Source: DATCLS01 sp035296625
GTDB lineage: Bacteria; Actinomycetota; Acidimicrobiia; Acidimicrobiales; VFJN01
Assembly: GCA_035296625.1 (NCBI GenBank)
Contig: DATHAO010000016.1
Location: 62,001-126,000, forward strand
Reading direction: 5' to 3'
Length of the DNA stretch: 64,000 nt
Shown here: positions 8,109 through 16,807 of the stretch, piece by piece
Layout of the letters: every line of letters begins with the position of its first letter
Numbering within the stretch: position 1 is the stretch's first letter
Notes under the pieces: generated by a model
What the model saw: only the letters and a program-made list of their open reading frames with translations
Told to the model about the DNA's origin: nothing
The model's database searches: none
Translations under genes and position numbers: made by a program

Positions 8109-8921
8109 ATGACGATGCCCCACGCCGACGCCCAACCCGAAGCCACGCCGCCGGGGCGCCCGTCGCCGACGGCGCATCGCTGGTGGCGCGGCCGGTACGG
8201 GGGTCGGCTCCTGCGCGAGGTGGCGATCATCGCGGCGCTCCTCGTGCTTTACCGGCTCGGGCGCACGTTCGGACGTGACCAGGCGGGCCGGGCCTTCGCC
8301 AACGCCCGTGAGGTGCTGGCCGTCGAGGACCGGCTCGGCATCGACACCGAGCTGTCGTACCAGCGGGCGGTGCTGCACCACCTGGGCGTTGTGCGCATGC
8401 TCAACCGCTACTACGCGTCGGTGCACTTCCCGGTCTCGATCGCCTTCCTCGTCTTCGTCTACGTGCGGGCGCCGAAGCTGGTGGCCAACGTCCGGTACCT
8501 GTTCGTGTCGGTGACGGCGATGGCGCTGGTCATCCACCTGGCCTATCCGCTCGCGCCGCCCCGCATGCTGCATGGCTACGTCGACACGATCGCCGCCTAT
8601 GGGCCCGCGATCTATGAGCAGTCGGGGGTCGCATCGGTGGCGAACCAGTACGCGGCGATGCCGTCTCTGCACTTCGGCTGGGCGGTGCTGGTGGCCTACG
8701 GCGTCGTCCGGGCGCTGCACACCCGATGGCGTTGGGTGATCGTGTTCCACCCCGTGATGACGCTCGCCGCCATCGTGCTCACGGCGAACCACTACTGGCT
8801 CGACGCCGTGGTGGCCCTCGGCCTGATCGTGATGGCCGACGCCTTGGCCCCCGCGGGGTCGCGCTGGCACGCGGCCCACCCCGAGGCCGCCGCCGAGGCC
8901 AACCTCGCCCGGACCACCTAG
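8109..8921 (+). CDS. PAP2 superfamily membrane phosphatase / inositol-phosphotransferase-like protein
   Basis: About 270 aa with roughly six membrane helices. It has the PAP2/AUR1-like (PAP2_3) signature: 'AYPLAPPRML', then 'AMPSLHFGWAVLVAYG' with Ser and His, and 'TANHYWLDAVVALG' with the final catalytic His. Family members transfer or hydrolyse phosphate on lipid substrates at the membrane. The start could be ATG 8109 or ATG 8115, the latter better spaced from a GAGG; an ATG at 8028 would add 27 unconserved residues. The stop overlaps the convergent SDR gene's stop in a shared CTAG. Substrate is unknown. Confidence 0.8.
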   Translation: MTMPHADAQPEATPPGRPSPTAHRWWRGRYGGRLLREVAIIAALLVLYRLGRTFGRDQAGRAFANAREVLAVEDRLGIDTELSYQRAVLHHLGVVRMLNRYYASVHFPVSIAFLVFVYVRAPKLVANVRYLFVSVTAMALVIHLAYPLAPPRMLHGYVDTIAAYGPAIYEQSGVASVANQYAAMPSLHFGWAVLVAYGVVRALHTRWRWVIVFHPVMTLAAIVLTANHYWLDAVVALGLIVMADALAPAGSRWHAAHPEAAAEANLARTT

Positions 8922-9877
8922 GCGGTCGGACCGGTCCTCTCGGCGGGCACCCGCTCGGTGGCGTAGCTCGCGGCCGCCCCGTCATCTCCGCCCTCCCGGC
9001 CGTCGCCGACAGGGTCGGCCACCAGCGGGGCGAACACGTTGCCGACGGTGGGCGCCAGCGTGTCGCGCGTGAACACGCCGATACGGACCAGCGGCCCCAC
9101 GAGCCGATCGTAGAGCGGGGGCAGCAGTCGATAGCCGAGCAGCACGATGCCGTTCGCCAAGCCGACGGAGCGGCGCTTGACCGGCCGGTCGGCCGACCGC
9201 AGGACGGCCCGCGCCACCTGCTCGGCCGACGCGACCGGCGGCGGCGGGCGCCCCACGTGCCCCGCGTAGTTCGCCGCCTGGCGGAAGATCGGCGTGTCGA
9301 CGCTGCCCGGCGCCACCGTGCACACGTGCACGTCCGGCACGTCGCGCAGCTCGAGCTGCAGGACCCGGGCGAGGCCGTGCTGGCCCCACTTGCCGGCTAT
9401 GTACGCGCCCATCGACGGCACCGGCACCGAGGCGAGCAGCGACGTGACGATCACCAACGTGCCCGCGCCCTGGGAGCGGAACGTCGGGAGCACGGAGCGG
9501 GCCACGTTCGCCGTGCCGTGGACCGCCGTGTCGACGACCCGCTCGAACACCGCTGGCGGGACGTCTTCGATCGCCCCGTACGCCATGACGTTGGCGGTGT
9601 GGACCACGACGTCGACGCGGCCGTAGGCCGCGACGGTGCGCTCGACGAGGCGGCGGACCTGGTCCGCGTCGAGCACGTCGGTAGGCAGGGCCAGCGTGTC
9701 GGCGGCCCCGTCGTCGTCGCACTCCTGCCGGGCCCGGGCCAGGCGCTCCTGGCCGCGGGCGGCCAGCACGATGTGCGCGCCCTGCGCGGCGAACGCCCGG
9801 GCGCAGGCGCGCCCGATGCCGCTGGAGGCGCCGAGGACGACGACCACGCGGCCGTCGCGGCGGTCGTGGTCGCTCAC
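8918..9877 (-). CDS. Short-chain dehydrogenase/reductase with C-terminal extension
   Basis: A 319-aa SDR. The cofactor motif is LGASSGIGRA near residue 18, with NADP preference suggested by the 'AARGQERL' segment after beta-2. The active site is Ser of 'VIVTSLLAS' and the Y-x-x-x-K of 'GAYIAGKWG'. 'VAPGSVDTP' follows as usual. The C-terminal ~90 residues include a hydrophobic stretch (VGLANGIVLLGYRLLPPLYD) that may contact the membrane. The start is GTG 9877, matching the usual SDR N-terminus; the frame is open further upstream without similarity. Substrate unknown. Confidence 0.85.
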   Translation of the reverse strand: MSDHDRRDGRVVVVLGASSGIGRACARAFAAQGAHIVLAARGQERLARARQECDDDGAADTLALPTDVLDADQVRRLVERTVAAYGRVDVVVHTANVMAYGAIEDVPPAVFERVVDTAVHGTANVARSVLPTFRSQGAGTLVIVTSLLASVPVPSMGAYIAGKWGQHGLARVLQLELRDVPDVHVCTVAPGSVDTPIFRQAANYAGHVGRPPPPVASAEQVARAVLRSADRPVKRRSVGLANGIVLLGYRLLPPLYDRLVGPLVRIGVFTRDTLAPTVGNVFAPLVADPVGDGREGGDDGAAASYATERVPAERTGPTA

Positions 9878-10137
9878 GGGGTCGTGGGGGCGGTCGGCGA
9901 CGGGAGGGAGGGGAGCATGCCGCCCCGCTTCCCCCCCGGGCGGACGGCGAACCCGGTCCGCCACACGGCGTGCACGTCCGCCGCGATGCCCGTCATCATC
10001 CGCCGCGCGTGGCCTCTCGTCCTGTGGCGGGGCGGTGGCCACCCAGGAGCTGAGGGCGGAGCACCTGGTGTGGCCACCGCCGGGGGGAGGCGCGCCGTGG
10101 CCGGTCCACCGTCGGGCCGGGTCTACGTTGGGCCGCC

Positions 10138-10490
10138 GTGGCACTCGAGTGGGAACAGGTCATCGTCGACTGCACCGACCCGACCGCACTGGGCCGCTGT
10201 GGCTCGAGGCGCTCGGATGGGCGGTGGTCGACCCGAGCCCGGAGGAGTTCGAGATCCGGCCGGCTCCCGGCCGGCTGCCCGGCCTGCTCTTCGTGCGCGT
10301 CCCCGAGGCGAAGTCGGTGAAGAACCGCCTGCATCTCGACTTCCGTCCCGACGACCGCGACGCCGAGGTCCAGCGGCTGTTGGCGCTCGGCGCGACACGG
10401 GCCGAGGTTGGCCAGGGCGAGCAGAGCTGGGTCGTGCTCACAGATCCCGAGGGCAACGAGTTCTGCGTGCTGAGCTCCCGGTCGGCGTGA
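10138..10490 (+). pseudogene. VOC (glyoxalase-like) protein gene with a frameshift
   Basis: The N-terminal codons from GTG 10138 (MALEWEQVIVDCTDPTALGR) and the rest (WLEALGWAVVDPSPEEFEIR onward, ending in 'DPEGNEFCVLSS') together make a complete ~118-aa vicinal-oxygen-chelate domain. They lie in different frames. One base is missing near 10197-10200: the family has R-F-W-L, while the sequence reads CGC-TG-TGG-CTC. Either a sequencing error or a real inactivating deletion. The glyoxalase-like fold typically binds a divalent metal with His/Glu ligands. The substrate is unknown. Confidence 0.8.
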
Positions 10491-10562
10491 CCGGAACCGC
10501 CGGCATCGCCGCAGGCGCGGCAGAAGCCGACTAGCGGCCTCCGTCCCGGGTAGCGGGCGACC

Positions 10563-10760
10563 ATGAGCACCACACGCCGGAGCGACGCTTCGGAACCGGC
10601 CCGGCATCCCCAGCAACCGGCAGAGGGCGATCGGGACGAGGTCGACGAGGCGCTGCGCCGCCACGGCCCCGACGACACGGCGACGGCCGGCGCGGCCGAC
10701 GCCACCGACCGCTCGGCCAGCACCGAGTCGGCGAGCGACGCGGACGCCGGCCGTGGCTGA
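10563..10760 (+). CDS. Small hydrophilic hypothetical protein (65 aa)
   Basis: An acidic, Asp/Ala/Thr/Ser-rich protein, probably disordered, beginning MSTTRRSDASEPARH. No domain recognised. Its stop overlaps the GTG of the next small gene by 8 bases, which argues that the two are translated together. Confidence rests on that coupling and on composition only. Confidence 0.45.
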   Translation: MSTTRRSDASEPARHPQQPAEGDRDEVDEALRRHGPDDTATAGAADATDRSASTESASDADAGRG

Positions 10761-10950
10761 GCTCATCATCATCCTCGTGGCCCTGGGGATCATCGTCATC
10801 GTGGCCTGGCCGGCGCTGCGCGTGGCGATGCGGTCGAGCGGCCCCGAGGACCAACCGGCGCCCACGGACCGCGGCATCATCCCGCCCCGCCACCCGGACG
10901 AGCCCATCCCCGGTTCGCAGACGGACCGCGAGCGCAAGGGCCGCCCCTAG
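10753..10950 (+). CDS. Small single-pass membrane protein (65 aa)
   Basis: Starts MAELIIILVALGIIVIVAWP, one clear transmembrane helix at residues ~3-22. A hydrophilic tail follows, rich in Pro, Asp and Arg, ending DRERKGRP. The GTG start overlaps the preceding small gene. Predicted N-out/C-in by the positive-inside rule (Arg-rich tail). No known family recognised. The hydrophobic segment makes it more credible as a real gene than its partner. Confidence 0.55.
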   Translation: MAELIIILVALGIIVIVAWPALRVAMRSSGPEDQPAPTDRGIIPPRHPDEPIPGSQTDRERKGRP

Positions 10951-11116
10951 ACGGCCTGTCGGCGTGCCCGACGGCAGTGCAACGCGGGCCACTCCGCCAG
11001 TGCCGGGCGCCAGCGCCGGGCGGCCGCGAGACGCCGCCACACCCATGCCGGGCGGCCGTCCCGCCCGGCCATGTCGATGGCCTCGGCCGCTGCCTCGCCG
11101 GGGGACCGTGGCGCGG

Positions 11117-11488
11117 CTATTCGGGCGCGTGGCTGACGGCCTCGACGTTGTTGCCGTCGGGGTCGCGCACGAAGGCGCCGTAGTAGGCCGCGTGGTACTC
11201 GGGCCAAACCCGGGGCTCGTGCAGCACCTCCGCGCCGGCCGCGACGGCGGCGCCGTAGAACGCCCGGACTGTGGCCCTGTCGGCGGCCGCGAACGCGACG
11301 TGGGCCTCGCGGAACCCCTCGCCGGTGCGGCGGGGGCCGAGCCAGAAGTCGGGCTTGGCGCCGACGCCGAAGCCGACGACCTCGCCGAAGTCCATCACGC
11401 GCGTGCCCCCGAGCGGGGCGAGCACGGCGTCGTAGAAGGCGGCGCTGGCGGGCACGTCGGCGCACTGGATCGAGACGTGGTCGAGCAT
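11117..11488 (-). CDS. VOC family (glyoxalase/bleomycin-resistance-like) protein
   Basis: A 123-aa single VOC module pair starting MLDHVSIQCADVPASAAFYD. It ends with the typical 'AFVRDPDGNNVEAVSH', where the Glu before the C-terminus is a usual metal ligand and His3-4 of the start supplies another. Such proteins bind small molecules or catalyse metal-dependent isomerisation or ring cleavage. The substrate cannot be inferred. The ATG at 11488 is the family-typical start. Its first 94 bp overlap the 3' end of the upstream MFS gene in another frame. Confidence 0.85.
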   Translation of the reverse strand: MLDHVSIQCADVPASAAFYDAVLAPLGGTRVMDFGEVVGFGVGAKPDFWLGPRRTGEGFREAHVAFAAADRATVRAFYGAAVAAGAEVLHEPRVWPEYHAAYYGAFVRDPDGNNVEAVSHAPE

Positions 11489-12849
11489 TCGGCCATCCTG
11501 GCCCATCCCGGCGCGCCGGGATTGGATGTGGCCGGCGCGACGACCGGCTCGTCCAGCGGGCCGGGGTAGGCGTCGACGTCGTCGAGGGCCCGCAGCGTGT
11601 CGGGGCGGACCGACCGCAGGAGGGCAACGACCCCGAGCAGGGCGAAGGCGGCGCCCACGGTGACCGGACCGAGGCCGACGCGGTCGGCGATCGGGCCCTG
11701 GACCGTGGCCCCGAGCGGGTACAGCGCTCCGAGGGCCAGGAAGTACAGGCTCACGACCCGCGCCCGCAGATGCGCCGGCGCCCGCAGCTGCACCACAGTC
11801 CCGATGCCGGAGAAGACGGCGATGTAGGTGGCGCCCACGCCGACGAGCGCCAGCGTCGCCCAGCCGGGGCTGGGCGCCACCCCGTAGAGCGCCAGCGCCA
11901 CGGGCAACGCCACGAACCCGGCCATGAGCAGGCGATGCCGGCCGACGCGCTCGGCCAGCGCCGGGACCGCGAGCGCCCCGACCACCGCCCCAACCCCCTG
12001 CGCCGTCACGAACACCGACGTGAGGCCGGGACCGCCGTCGTGGCGGACCCGCGCCATGGCCGGCAGCAGGGCGATGAACGGTGACGCCGTGAGCGCCACG
12101 ACCGAGATGAGCAGGATCGCGGCCCGGACGCCCGGCTCGCGGCGCGCCGCGCGGGCGCCGACCCGGATGCGGGCCCACAGCGAGCCCTCGTCCGCCGGCG
12201 TCGGGCGGTGAGGCAGGCGCAGGGCGGCGAGCGCCGCCAGCATCGCCCCGAACGACAGCGTGTTCAGCGCGAAGGCCGCGGTGTACGAACCCAGCGCGAT
12301 CGCGATGCCCGCGAGGGCGGGCCCGACGACACGCCCGAGGTTGTACTGCGCCTGGCCGAGCGAGACGGCCCCGAGCAGGTCCTCGCGGGGCACGAGGTCG
12401 GGCAGCATGGCCGTGTAGGCGGGGAAGCCGATGCCGCTCACGCAGCCGGCCACGAACACGACGGCCGCCACGGCCCCGGGGGACGCGCGGCCGGTGGCCG
12501 ACAACCCGGTGAGCGTCGCCGCGCACAGGGCGTGCAGCGACGTGGTGACGAACACGAACTGCCGCCGGTCGACGCGGTCGGCGATCGCCCCGCCGATCGG
12601 TCCCATGAGGCCCATGGGCAGGAAGGCGGCGGCGGCGACGAACGCCGTCCAGCCCGCCTCGCCGGTGCGGACGGCGACGAGGTCGCCGACCGCCACCGTC
12701 TCCATCCAGGTGCCGACGTTCGAAACGAGGGCGGCCGCCCAGACGAGGGCGAAGCTGCGGTGGCGGAGCGGCCGCAGCGACGCCCAGCCGGCCCGGCGGC
12801 GCTCGGTCGTGGGGGAAGGCCCCGGTCTGGTCGGCTCGTCGACGGCCAC
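11395..12849 (-). CDS. MFS transporter (MFS_3 / EntS-like exporter)
   Basis: A 484-aa protein with about 12 membrane helices. N-terminal 'LRHRSFALVWAAALVSNVGTW' and 'GGAIADRVDRRQFV' are typical of the MFS_3 group that includes enterobactin exporters. The mid-protein hydrophilic loop near residue 210 (LRLPHRPTPADEG) separates the two six-helix halves. Members export small hydrophilic or amphipathic molecules by proton antiport. Substrate unknown. The C-terminal ~50 residues after 'RSVRPDTLRAL' are Pro/Ser/Thr-rich, unconserved, and read through the start of the downstream VOC gene. The real protein probably needs only the first ~430 residues. Confidence 0.85.
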   Translation of the reverse strand: MAVDEPTRPGPSPTTERRRAGWASLRPLRHRSFALVWAAALVSNVGTWMETVAVGDLVAVRTGEAGWTAFVAAAAFLPMGLMGPIGGAIADRVDRRQFVFVTTSLHALCAATLTGLSATGRASPGAVAAVVFVAGCVSGIGFPAYTAMLPDLVPREDLLGAVSLGQAQYNLGRVVGPALAGIAIALGSYTAAFALNTLSFGAMLAALAALRLPHRPTPADEGSLWARIRVGARAARREPGVRAAILLISVVALTASPFIALLPAMARVRHDGGPGLTSVFVTAQGVGAVVGALAVPALAERVGRHRLLMAGFVALPVALALYGVAPSPGWATLALVGVGATYIAVFSGIGTVVQLRAPAHLRARVVSLYFLALGALYPLGATVQGPIADRVGLGPVTVGAAFALLGVVALLRSVRPDTLRALDDVDAYPGPLDEPVVAPATSNPGAPGWARMAECSTTSRSSAPTCPPAPPSTTPCSPRSGARA

Positions 12850-12895
12850 GCCCGTGAACGCTAGGGGGCGGCCCGGCGCTTCCGGGCCGGAGCGG

Positions 12896-13297
12896 TCAGG
12901 CGGCGCTGGTGGCTCGGGCCAGCGCCCCGCCGCCGACGAGCTGACCGGGGCGGGCGATCGTCCCGACGGGACGGCCGTCCTCGACCACGGCGAGCGCGTC
13001 GAGCCCGGTCCGCCGCATCACTCGCAGGGCGTGGGCCGCGCTGTCGGTCGGCGCCACGGTTGCAGCCCCCCCGCAGCAGATATCGCCGGCCCTGGCGTCG
13101 GCCGGCACCCGGCCCTGCGGCGTGCGCCGGGACATCACGTCACGGCGGGTCACCACACCGCAGACGCGGCCACGGTCGCACACGACGACGGCGGACGTGC
13201 GGTCCTCGGCCATGAGCTGGGCGGCGTCCTGGATGGATGCCGAGGCATCGAGCACGTGCGCCGCCGGTGTCATCACCTCCTGCACGCTGGGACCCAT
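12896..13297 (-). CDS. CBS-domain pair protein
   Basis: A 133-aa protein made of two CBS motifs. The first covers residues ~5-60 ('VQEVMTPAAHVLDASASIQD' to 'GVVTRRDVM'), the second ~75-125 ('TVAPTDSAAHALRVMRRTGL' to 'RPVGTIARPGQL'). CBS pairs bind adenosyl nucleotides and act as energy sensors. The stand-alone form has no effector domain, so partners are unknown. The start at ATG 13297 follows GGAGGAG closely and gives MGPSVQEVMTP, the normal CBS beginning. An in-frame ATG at 13399 would add unconserved residues. Confidence 0.8.
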   Translation of the reverse strand: MGPSVQEVMTPAAHVLDASASIQDAAQLMAEDRTSAVVVCDRGRVCGVVTRRDVMSRRTPQGRVPADARAGDICCGGAATVAPTDSAAHALRVMRRTGLDALAVVEDGRPVGTIARPGQLVGGGALARATSAA

Positions 13298-13594
13298 CCG
13301 CTCCTCCGTGGTCGAGCGCTTCTGGGCCTCCTCTTCCCGCTGCGCAGGGGAAACCACACGATTTCCCGGACCGACGGCCCCGCGTGGCCGCCTTCGCATC
13401 CCAGACGCACTGCGGCCGGCCGGAGAGTGTCGGCAGCTGTACGCAGCGACGTGTGCAGCCTCGGCTGCGACGCTCTGACAGGCGACGCTGGTCGATGGAC
13501 GCCCGGCCGACGCCCGACCCCGTCGGCGGACCGGCCGGCGGTTAGGGTGCGGCCCCGCCGGCGGAGCTGGGGCTCGGCGGCCGCTCGTCGGCCC
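13298..13594. other. Non-coding stretch upstream of the CBS gene
   Basis: About 297 bp without a convincing gene. It must hold the minus-strand promoter of the CBS-pair gene. A short symmetric element GCAGCC-TC-GGCTGC sits at 13455-13468. I see no tRNA, repeat family or coding pattern here. Confidence 0.4.
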
Positions 13595-14521
13595 TCAGTA
13601 GCCGCGGCCGGGGTCGACGCCGCCGACGAGCGGCTCACCGGCGGCCCACCGGCGGACGTTCTCGCGCACCCGCGCCGCCAGCAGCGGACGCGCCATCGCC
13701 GGGGTGTTGGCCGTGTGGGGCGTCACGATCGCGCCGGGCAGGTCCCACAGCGGGTGACCGTCGGGCAGCGGCTCGGGGTCGGTCACGTCGAGGCCGGCGC
13801 TGCCGAGCGTCCCGTCACGCAGCGCGGCCACCACGTCGTCGGTGGCCACGTGCTCCCCGCGCGCGACGTTGACCAGCACCGCCCCGGGGGCGAGCAGGCC
13901 GAGGCGCCGCCGGTCGATCACGTGCCGGGTGTCGGGCAGCAGCGGCAGGGCCAGCACCACCACCTCGGCGCCCGACAGCGCGGCGTCGGTCTCGGCCGTG
14001 CCGACCACCCGAGCGGCGCCCGCCATCGCGGACGGCGTGGACCGCACGACCGTCACCTCGGGTGCGAACGGCCCGAGCATGCGCAGCAGCGACCGGGCGA
14101 TGCCGCCGCCGCCCAGGATCGTGACGCGGGCGTCCGCGAGATTGCGGCCCCGCTGGCCGGTCCAGGTGCGGGCACGGGCGTAGCGGTCGAGCGACCGCAG
14201 GCCGGCGAGCGCGAGGGCGAGGGCGTGCTCCGCCACCGGCTCGGCGTAGACGCCCTTGCCGCAGGTCCAGACGCGGTCGGCGTGGTCGCGCACCACGTGG
14301 ACGTAGGGCTCGATGCCTGCCCAGGGCAGCTGCACCCAGCGCAGGCCTGCGTGCGCGTCGAGCAGGGCCGCCAGGCCGGCGGGATCGTCGTGGGCCGTCC
14401 ACACGGCAGCCTCGGCCTCCGCGGGACCGCTCGGCACGCCGCCGCCGGCCACCACGGCATCGACCAGGTGGACCAGCCGGTCGGCAGGCGCCACCACGAC
14501 ACGGGGACCCCGATCGGCCAC
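13595..14521 (-). CDS. D-isomer-specific 2-hydroxyacid dehydrogenase
   Basis: A 308-aa NAD(P)-dependent dehydrogenase. The Rossmann motif is 'ILGGGGIARSLLRML' near residue 150. The catalytic Arg lies in 'VNVARGEHV', the Glu in 'DPEPLPDGHPLW', and the His in 'TPHTANT' near the C-terminus, in the usual Arg-Glu-His order. Such enzymes interconvert 2-oxo and D-2-hydroxy acids. 'LPWAGIEPY' in the N-terminal lobe resembles glyoxylate/hydroxypyruvate-reductase-like members. Substrate is unassigned. GTG 14521 gives a natural start at MADRGPRVVVAP; the frame is open to 14665 but with low-complexity residues. Confidence 0.85.
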   Translation of the reverse strand: MADRGPRVVVAPADRLVHLVDAVVAGGGVPSGPAEAEAAVWTAHDDPAGLAALLDAHAGLRWVQLPWAGIEPYVHVVRDHADRVWTCGKGVYAEPVAEHALALALAGLRSLDRYARARTWTGQRGRNLADARVTILGGGGIARSLLRMLGPFAPEVTVVRSTPSAMAGAARVVGTAETDAALSGAEVVVLALPLLPDTRHVIDRRRLGLLAPGAVLVNVARGEHVATDDVVAALRDGTLGSAGLDVTDPEPLPDGHPLWDLPGAIVTPHTANTPAMARPLLAARVRENVRRWAAGEPLVGGVDPGRGY

Positions 14522-14618
14522 GGCGGCGACGCTACCGGCGTCACATGCTGCAGAGCGACACGGTCGTCGCCCCGTCGGGTGCGCGACGACGACAACGCCT
14601 CGAGCGCATCCCGGCGGA

Positions 14619-15722
14619 CTACGGTCCGCCCGTGCCCCGGGCGCTGTTGTGGCGGCCGGGGGCACGGAGCCGCACGCGGTAGTTGATCCCGCGGTCCGAC
14701 GACCAGGGGGCGTACGGCGCCATGACGAGGCTGCACAGGGCGATGAGCGGGGTGTCGTAGTTGACCCGCCAGCCGGCGAAGTCCCGCCATGCCTTGTCCC
14801 GGTCGACCTTGACCGGCACCCGCAGCGCCACCAGCTCGTCGACCAGGGCGTCGAACTCGAACCGCTCGATCGTGATGGGGTCGGTGGGCGCGGGGTCGGG
14901 GTCGTAGGGAACGTCGTAGGAGTCCGCCACGCCTCGCAGCGACAGGTACCCGGACCGGATGCAGAGCTCGGCCCGCCACGACGGCGGGAGGTCGAGCGTC
15001 GAGGCCCGCAGCGCGGCGCTGTCGAGGATGGCGCCGGCGGCGGTGATCCAGGACCGGGCGTGGTGCGGGCTGCGGAAGAACGGCAGGGCGAGGTTCGTCG
15101 TGTGGGACTCCTCGACCTCGGCGAACCAGCGCTCCCAGTCGGCCCACAGGTCGTCGAGGTCCCAGCCGATGCGGGTGGCCCGGCGGAACAGCTTCACGGG
15201 GGTCGGCGGCGTGCCCGCCCGGGTGTCGAGCTGCGAGACCAGCACCTCGCGGTGCGAGAACTGCTGGTAGATCGTGGGCAGGAAGCTGATGAGCAGGGCC
15301 ACCAGGCCGAGCCCGAGCGTGGCCTCGAGGAACGTCACCCCGATGGCGGGCAGGTGGGTGTCGTACGCGAAGCCGAGCGTGAGCAGCGAGGAGCCCGAGT
15401 GCACGACGGCGTCGTGGGGGAAGTCGATGCCCACGGCCCAGTAGACCGGGGCGAACGCCAGGATCACCACGGTGACCCACACGAACGGCAGGGCCAGCAG
15501 GGCGAATGGGCCGAAGCGGGCCATGAGCCGGTCGGCTTCCTGCCAGGTCGGGGCCCGGCGGGTGAGGAGGTCGAAGGGCCGGCGCAGCCACACGAACACG
15601 AACCGGGTGAGCAGCGCGGGATCGGCCCGCGGCACGATCACGGTCTTGACGGCCGAGGCCACGGTGGCGACGACGACCGCCCCGCCGGCCAGGAAGGCCA
15701 GCACGCGAGCCACCATGATCAC
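14619..15722 (-). CDS. Membrane protein with ion-channel-like pore segment, uncharacterised
   Basis: A 367-aa protein. An N-terminal membrane helix (residues ~5-25), a second near residues 75-100 and a third near 125-150 flank the segment 'HSGSSLLTLGF' at ~110-120. That placement and sequence recall the pore helix and filter of two-helix channels (Ion_trans_2-like), though it is not the canonical TVGYG. The C-terminal ~200 residues are soluble and Trp/Asp-rich ('DLDDLWADWERWFAEVEESH'), presumably cytoplasmic. I infer a channel or channel-derived sensor; the ion and function are unknown. The start may be ATG 15722 or ATG 15716. Its 3' end overlaps the upstream part of the dehydrogenase frame but not its chosen coding region. 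Confidence 0.55.
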   Translation of the reverse strand: MIMVARVLAFLAGGAVVVATVASAVKTVIVPRADPALLTRFVFVWLRRPFDLLTRRAPTWQEADRLMARFGPFALLALPFVWVTVVILAFAPVYWAVGIDFPHDAVVHSGSSLLTLGFAYDTHLPAIGVTFLEATLGLGLVALLISFLPTIYQQFSHREVLVSQLDTRAGTPPTPVKLFRRATRIGWDLDDLWADWERWFAEVEESHTTNLALPFFRSPHHARSWITAAGAILDSAALRASTLDLPPSWRAELCIRSGYLSLRGVADSYDVPYDPDPAPTDPITIERFEFDALVDELVALRVPVKVDRDKAWRDFAGWRVNYDTPLIALCSLVMAPYAPWSSDRGINYRVRLRAPGRHNSARGTGGP

Positions 15723-15812
15723 GGCGGGAGCCTACCGACGCCCCGGGCCGGCGCCGCGCCGGGCCCGGCGGGCCGGTGTTGCGCGGCGGTGGCGTGGGGT
15801 AGTGGCCGGGCC

Positions 15813-16784
15813 ATGGTGAGCATCGGCTACTTCCTGTCCTGCGAGGAGCACGGACCACGCGAGCTGGTGCAGCAGGCCCGCTGGGCCGAGCAGGCCGGCT
15901 TCGAGCGCCTGTGGATCTCGGACCACTACCACCCCTGGATCGGCGAGCAGGGCGAGAGCCCGTTCGTGTGGGGCGTGATCGGGGCGCTGTCCGAGGCGGT
16001 GTCGCTGCCGATCACCACGGCGGTGACCTGCCCGACGATGCGCGTGCACCCGGCGATCGTGGCCCAGGCGGCGGCGACGGCCAGCCTGCAGACCGAGGGC
16101 CGCTTCACGCTCGGCGTGGGCTCCGGCGAGTCGCTCAACGAGCACGTCACCGGCCAACGCTGGCCCCCGGCGGGCGTCCGGCTCGCGATGCTCGAGGAGG
16201 CGGTCGAGGTCATCCGCCGCCTCCACGGCGGCGACGAGGTGACCCACCACGGCGAGCACTACGACGTCGAGAACGCCCGGTTGCACTCGGCCCCCGACGG
16301 CCCGGTCCCCATCTACGTCTCGGCGTTCGGACCGCAGGCCGTGCGCCTCGCCGCCCGCATCGGCGACGGCTACTGCCTGACGATGCCGGACGCCGACCTG
16401 GTCACCGGGTTCCGTGAGCAGGGTGGCGGCGACAAGCCGGTGCAGGGCGGGCTGAAGGTGTGCTGGGCGGCCACCGAGGACGGGGGCGTCGCGACCGCCC
16501 ACCGGCTGTGGCCCAACGAGCTGCTCCCCGGGGGCTTGGCGCAGACGCTGCCCACCCCCGCCGAGTTCGAGGCGGCGTCGTCGCTCGTCACCGAGGACAT
16601 GGTGCGCGCTCAGTTCGCCTGCGGCCCGGACCCCGAAGCGCACGTCGCCCGGGTCCAGGAGTACGTCGACGCGGGTGTCGACGAGGTCTACGTCCAGCAG
16701 ATCGGGCCCGAGCAGGAGGCGTTCTTCGACGCCTGGGCCAGCGACGTGCTTACCCGGTTCTCTCGCACCGTCACCGCGCCCTGA
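15813..16784 (+). CDS. LLM-class F420-dependent oxidoreductase
   Basis: A 323-aa TIM-barrel flavin-class enzyme of the luciferase-like family, in the group that includes F420-dependent glucose-6-phosphate dehydrogenase-like proteins. It begins MVSIGYFLSCEEHGPREL. The segments 'FERLWISDHYHPW', 'TTAVTCPTMRVHPAIVAQAA' and 'FTLGVGSGESLNEHVTG' are typical. The His in 'SDHYHPW' lies where F420-FGD enzymes bind the deazaflavin. The reaction is probably an F420-linked hydride transfer to an alcohol, aldehyde or similar. F420 use fits an actinobacterial host. Confidence 0.85.
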   Translation: MVSIGYFLSCEEHGPRELVQQARWAEQAGFERLWISDHYHPWIGEQGESPFVWGVIGALSEAVSLPITTAVTCPTMRVHPAIVAQAAATASLQTEGRFTLGVGSGESLNEHVTGQRWPPAGVRLAMLEEAVEVIRRLHGGDEVTHHGEHYDVENARLHSAPDGPVPIYVSAFGPQAVRLAARIGDGYCLTMPDADLVTGFREQGGGDKPVQGGLKVCWAATEDGGVATAHRLWPNELLPGGLAQTLPTPAEFEAASSLVTEDMVRAQFACGPDPEAHVARVQEYVDAGVDEVYVQQIGPEQEAFFDAWASDVLTRFSRTVTAP

Positions 16785-16807
16785 CTGCGGCTATCCGGCC
16801 TCCGGGC

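Noticed and set aside
10951..11116. Minus-strand frame 'MAGRDGRPAWVWRRL...'
   Set aside because: Only ~40 codons, Arg/Trp-rich, with no start context or similarity.
12431..14686. Plus-strand 751-codon frame
   Set aside because: Covers the MFS, CBS and 2-hydroxyacid-dehydrogenase genes in antisense; no domain.
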